Shown here: positions 5,516 to 7,455 of the stretch, one piece after another
Layout of the letters: every line of letters begins with the position of its first letter
Position numbering within the stretch: position 1 is the first letter of the stretch
Assembly (NCBI GenBank): GCA_035491935.1
Contig: DATJJW010000143.1
Coordinates: 1-7,455, forward strand
DNA from: DATJJW01 sp035491935
Lineage (GTDB): Bacteria > Pseudomonadota > Alphaproteobacteria > ATCC43930 > CGMCC-115725
DNA length: 7,455 nucleotides
Reading direction: 5' to 3'
Notes under the pieces: generated by a model
Seen by the model: the letters and a program-made list of their open reading frames with translations, nothing else
Told to the model about the DNA's origin: nothing
The model's database searches: none
Position numbers and translations under genes: made by a program

Positions 5516-6003
5516 CCGAGTTCGACATCACCATCAACGTCAATGGCGAGGCGCGCGCCTGTTCGGTCGAGCCGCGCATGACGCTCGGCGACTGCCTGCG
5601 TCACAAGCTGTCGCTGACCGGTACGCATCTCGGCTGCGAGCACGGCGTCTGTGGCGCCTGCACCGTGCTGGTCGACGGCGTCTCGGCCCGAAGCTGCCTG
5701 ATGCTGGCCGTGCAGGCCGATGGTGCCGAGGTGCGCACCATCGAGGGTGTCGCGGCCAAGGACGGGTCCATGCATGTGATCCAGGAGGCGTTCCGGCGCA
5801 ATCACGGCTTGCAATGCGGCTTCTGTACGCCCGGCATGATCATGACCGCGTTGGAGCTGCTTGGCGAAAACGCCGATCCGACGGAGGCGGAGGTGCGCGA
5901 CGCCATCTCCGGCAACATCTGTCGCTGTACCGGCTATATGGGCATCGTCGCCGCCGTGCTGGACGCGGCGGCGACGCTTCGGGCGGGAGGCGCTCGTGGA
6001 TAG
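5512..6003 (+). CDS. Molybdenum hydroxylase 2Fe-2S subunit (CoxS-like)
   Basis: This 163-residue small subunit carries two [2Fe-2S] clusters that wire the molybdenum centre to FAD. The N-terminal plant-ferredoxin-type cluster is bound by Cys42, Cys47, Cys50 and Cys62 (pattern C-x4-C-x2-C-x11-C). The C-terminal helical-domain cluster is bound by Cys102, Cys105, Cys137 and Cys139 (QCGFCTPG and NICRCTGY). All eight ligands are present, and length is typical of the family. The ATG at 5512 overlaps the stop of the FAD-subunit gene, and its own stop overlaps the start of the large-subunit gene, so the three chains are likely made in step. Confidence 0.95.
   Translation: MTEFDITINVNGEARACSVEPRMTLGDCLRHKLSLTGTHLGCEHGVCGACTVLVDGVSARSCLMLAVQADGAEVRTIEGVAAKDGSMHVIQEAFRRNHGLQCGFCTPGMIMTALELLGENADPTEAEVRDAISGNICRCTGYMGIVAAVLDAAATLRAGGARG
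5986..5990 (+). promoter_or_regulatory. Ribosome-binding site of the large hydroxylase subunit gene
   Basis: GGAGG, inside the end of the small-subunit gene, lies 5 nt before the GTG at 5996. This fixes a GTG start that overlaps the preceding gene by 8 bp. Confidence 0.75.
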
Positions 6004-7455
6004 TTTCAGCATCATCGATCCGGCCAGCGCCATCGGCGCCTCGTTGCCGCGCATCGAGGACGAGACGCTGCTGCGCGGCAAGGGGCGCTTCGTCGACGAT
6101 TTGCCGATGCCGGGCGTGCTGCATGTCGCCTTCGCCCGCAGCGCCATGGCCCATGCCAGGCTCACCTCGGTCAATTGCGAGGTTGCGCGCGGGATGCCGG
6201 GCGTCCACGCCGTGCTCACCATCGACGACCTGGCGCCGGTGCTGCTCGATCCGCGCATGCCGCTGGGCGCGACGACCTCTGACACCCGCAACAATTCGAC
6301 GCCCTTCGTGCTGGCCAAGGGCGAGGTCGCCTATGTCGGCGAGACCATCGCCATGGTCGTGGCCGACAGCCGCTATCTTGCCGAGGATGCGGCTTCGGCG
6401 ATCGAGATCGACTATGAGCCGCTCGACGTCGTGATCGATGCGCGCGAGGCGATGAAGCCGGAATCGCCCAAGGTCCGCACCGAGCTGGCGACCAACATCT
6501 ACGGCAAGATGGATGTGGGATTCGGCGATGTCGGGCCGGCCTTCGAGAATGCCGTCCACATCGTCAAGGACGATATCTGGCAGCATCGCGGCTGCGGCCA
6601 GTCGATGGAACCGCGCGGCGTGCTGGCCGAGCCGCGCCCGGCCGATGACAGCCTGTGCGTCTGGTCTTCGACCCAGATGCCGAACGACCTCTTCCATACC
6701 ATGGCGCTGCTCTACGGCATGGGCGACGGTCAGCTTCGCGTCATCACCCCCGATGTCGGCGGTGGCTTCGGGCCGAAATATTGCATCTATCCCGAGGAGC
6801 TGTCGGTACCGGCCGCGGCCCGGCTGCTCGGCCGGCCGCTGAAATGGATCGAGGACCGGCGCGAGACCTTCATCGCCTCGATCCAGGAGCGCGACCAATA
6901 CTGGATGGTCGAGATGGCGCTCGATGCCGATGGCATAATCCAGGGCATCCGCGGCGAACTCGTGCACGACCAGGGCGCCTATGCGCCCAAGGCGGTGAAC
7001 CTGCCCTACAACTCAGCCACCGCCATGACCGGCCCTTATATCGTGCCGAACTATTTCATGAAGGTGACGATCGCGCACACCAACAAGGTGCCGGTCTCCT
7101 CGGTGCGCGGCGCCGGGTATCCGCAGGCGGTCTTCGCCATGGAGCGGCTGATGGACCGCGCGGCACAGATGCTGGGCTTGAGCCGCGACGAGATCCGGCG
7201 GCGCAACCTGATCCCGCTCGCCAAGATGCCCTATACCAAGAAGCTGAAGGCGCGCTCGGGTGCCGCCATGGTCTATGACAGCGGCGATTATCTCAAGGCC
7301 CAGGCCGAGACGCTGGAGGCCGCCGGCTGGGACGGCTTCGCCGTGCGCAAGGCCGAGGCCCTGAAGCAGGGCCGCTATATTGGGGTGGGGCTGGCCAATG
7401 CGGTCAAGGGTACCGGCCGAGGCCCGTTCGAGAGCGGCAACGTCACCGTGGCGTC
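5996..7455 (+). CDS. Molybdenum hydroxylase molybdopterin-binding large subunit (xanthine oxidase family), 3' end outside window
   Basis: The first 486 codons of a protein that is usually about 750-800 residues. The N-terminal a/b-hammerhead domain covers residues about 20-145 (LLRGKGRFVDDL, then LAKGEVAYVGETIAMVVADS). The molybdopterin-binding part follows: HRGCGQSMEPRGVLAE (198-212), DVGGGFGPK (253-261), WIEDRRE (284-290) and the active-site loop SSVRGAGYPQA (368-378). The catalytic glutamate of this family lies near the C-terminus, outside the window. The loop has glycine where aerobic CO dehydrogenase (AYRCSFR) has its copper-binding cysteine, so this is not a classical CO dehydrogenase. 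With an aromatic-acid-type receptor and a dioxygenase nearby, hydroxylation of a (hetero)aromatic acid is the best guess. The GTG start is supported by GGAGG at 5986-5990. The frame is open to the window edge. Confidence 0.92.
   Translation, partial: MDSFSIIDPASAIGASLPRIEDETLLRGKGRFVDDLPMPGVLHVAFARSAMAHARLTSVNCEVARGMPGVHAVLTIDDLAPVLLDPRMPLGATTSDTRNNSTPFVLAKGEVAYVGETIAMVVADSRYLAEDAASAIEIDYEPLDVVIDAREAMKPESPKVRTELATNIYGKMDVGFGDVGPAFENAVHIVKDDIWQHRGCGQSMEPRGVLAEPRPADDSLCVWSSTQMPNDLFHTMALLYGMGDGQLRVITPDVGGGFGPKYCIYPEELSVPAAARLLGRPLKWIEDRRETFIASIQERDQYWMVEMALDADGIIQGIRGELVHDQGAYAPKAVNLPYNSATAMTGPYIVPNYFMKVTIAHTNKVPVSSVRGAGYPQAVFAMERLMDRAAQMLGLSRDEIRRRNLIPLAKMPYTKKLKARSGAAMVYDSGDYLKAQAETLEAAGWDGFAVRKAEALKQGRYIGVGLANAVKGTGRGPFESGNVTVA

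Noticed and set aside
5840..6967. 375-codon open frame on the - strand opposite the hydroxylase genes
   Set aside because: Shadow of the large-subunit gene; low-complexity His/Arg/Asp-rich translation and no family motif.
4637..7455. Aerobic carbon monoxide dehydrogenase (CoxMSL)
   Set aside because: Gene order and subunit types match, but the large subunit lacks the AYRCSFR motif with its copper-binding cysteine. A general xanthine oxidase-family hydroxylase is the supportable call.

Overview
The window is high-GC DNA with almost every gene on the + strand. It uses GTG starts and translationally overlapping genes, and long antisense reading frames mirror the real genes. Together with the protein families present this suggests a proteobacterium, most likely an alphaproteobacterium; that placement is inferred from general resemblance, not from a search. 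No mobile element, CRISPR array or RNA gene was seen.

Layout: (1) 3-278, the 3' end of a gene whose C-terminus resembles the LigA-type subunit/domain of extradiol ring-opening dioxygenases. (2) 279-510, a short non-coding stretch with two small dyads. (3) 511-1029 (or from a CTG at 472), a MarR-family repressor. (4) 1030-1430, a 401-bp intergenic region with hairpins, a perfect 13-bp tandem duplication, a leftward-facing intrinsic-terminator-like hairpin, and a promoter overlapped by two 20-bp dyads. (5) 1431-3449 and 3486-4520, a tripartite tricarboxylate transporter (TTT) in which the large TctA and small TctB membrane subunits are fused in one protein, followed by the periplasmic TctC-type receptor. 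(6) 4521-4636, a gap with a GC hairpin and a perfect 10-bp palindrome. (7) 4637 to the window end, a three-gene molybdenum hydroxylase operon in the order FAD subunit, 2Fe-2S subunit, molybdopterin subunit. Adjacent genes in this operon overlap by 4 and 8 bp, and the last gene is cut by the window edge.

Working model (inference): an aromatic or N-heteroaromatic carboxylate is captured by the TctC-type receptor and imported by the TctAB fusion. The molybdenum hydroxylase then hydroxylates it, and an extradiol dioxygenase such as the one ending at 278 opens the ring. The MarR protein would be the ligand-responsive switch, probably acting at the tctAB promoter. The families and gene order are well supported. 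The substrate cannot be read from the sequence. The large hydroxylase subunit lacks the CO dehydrogenase active-site signature, so any label such as 'carbon monoxide dehydrogenase' would be misleading.
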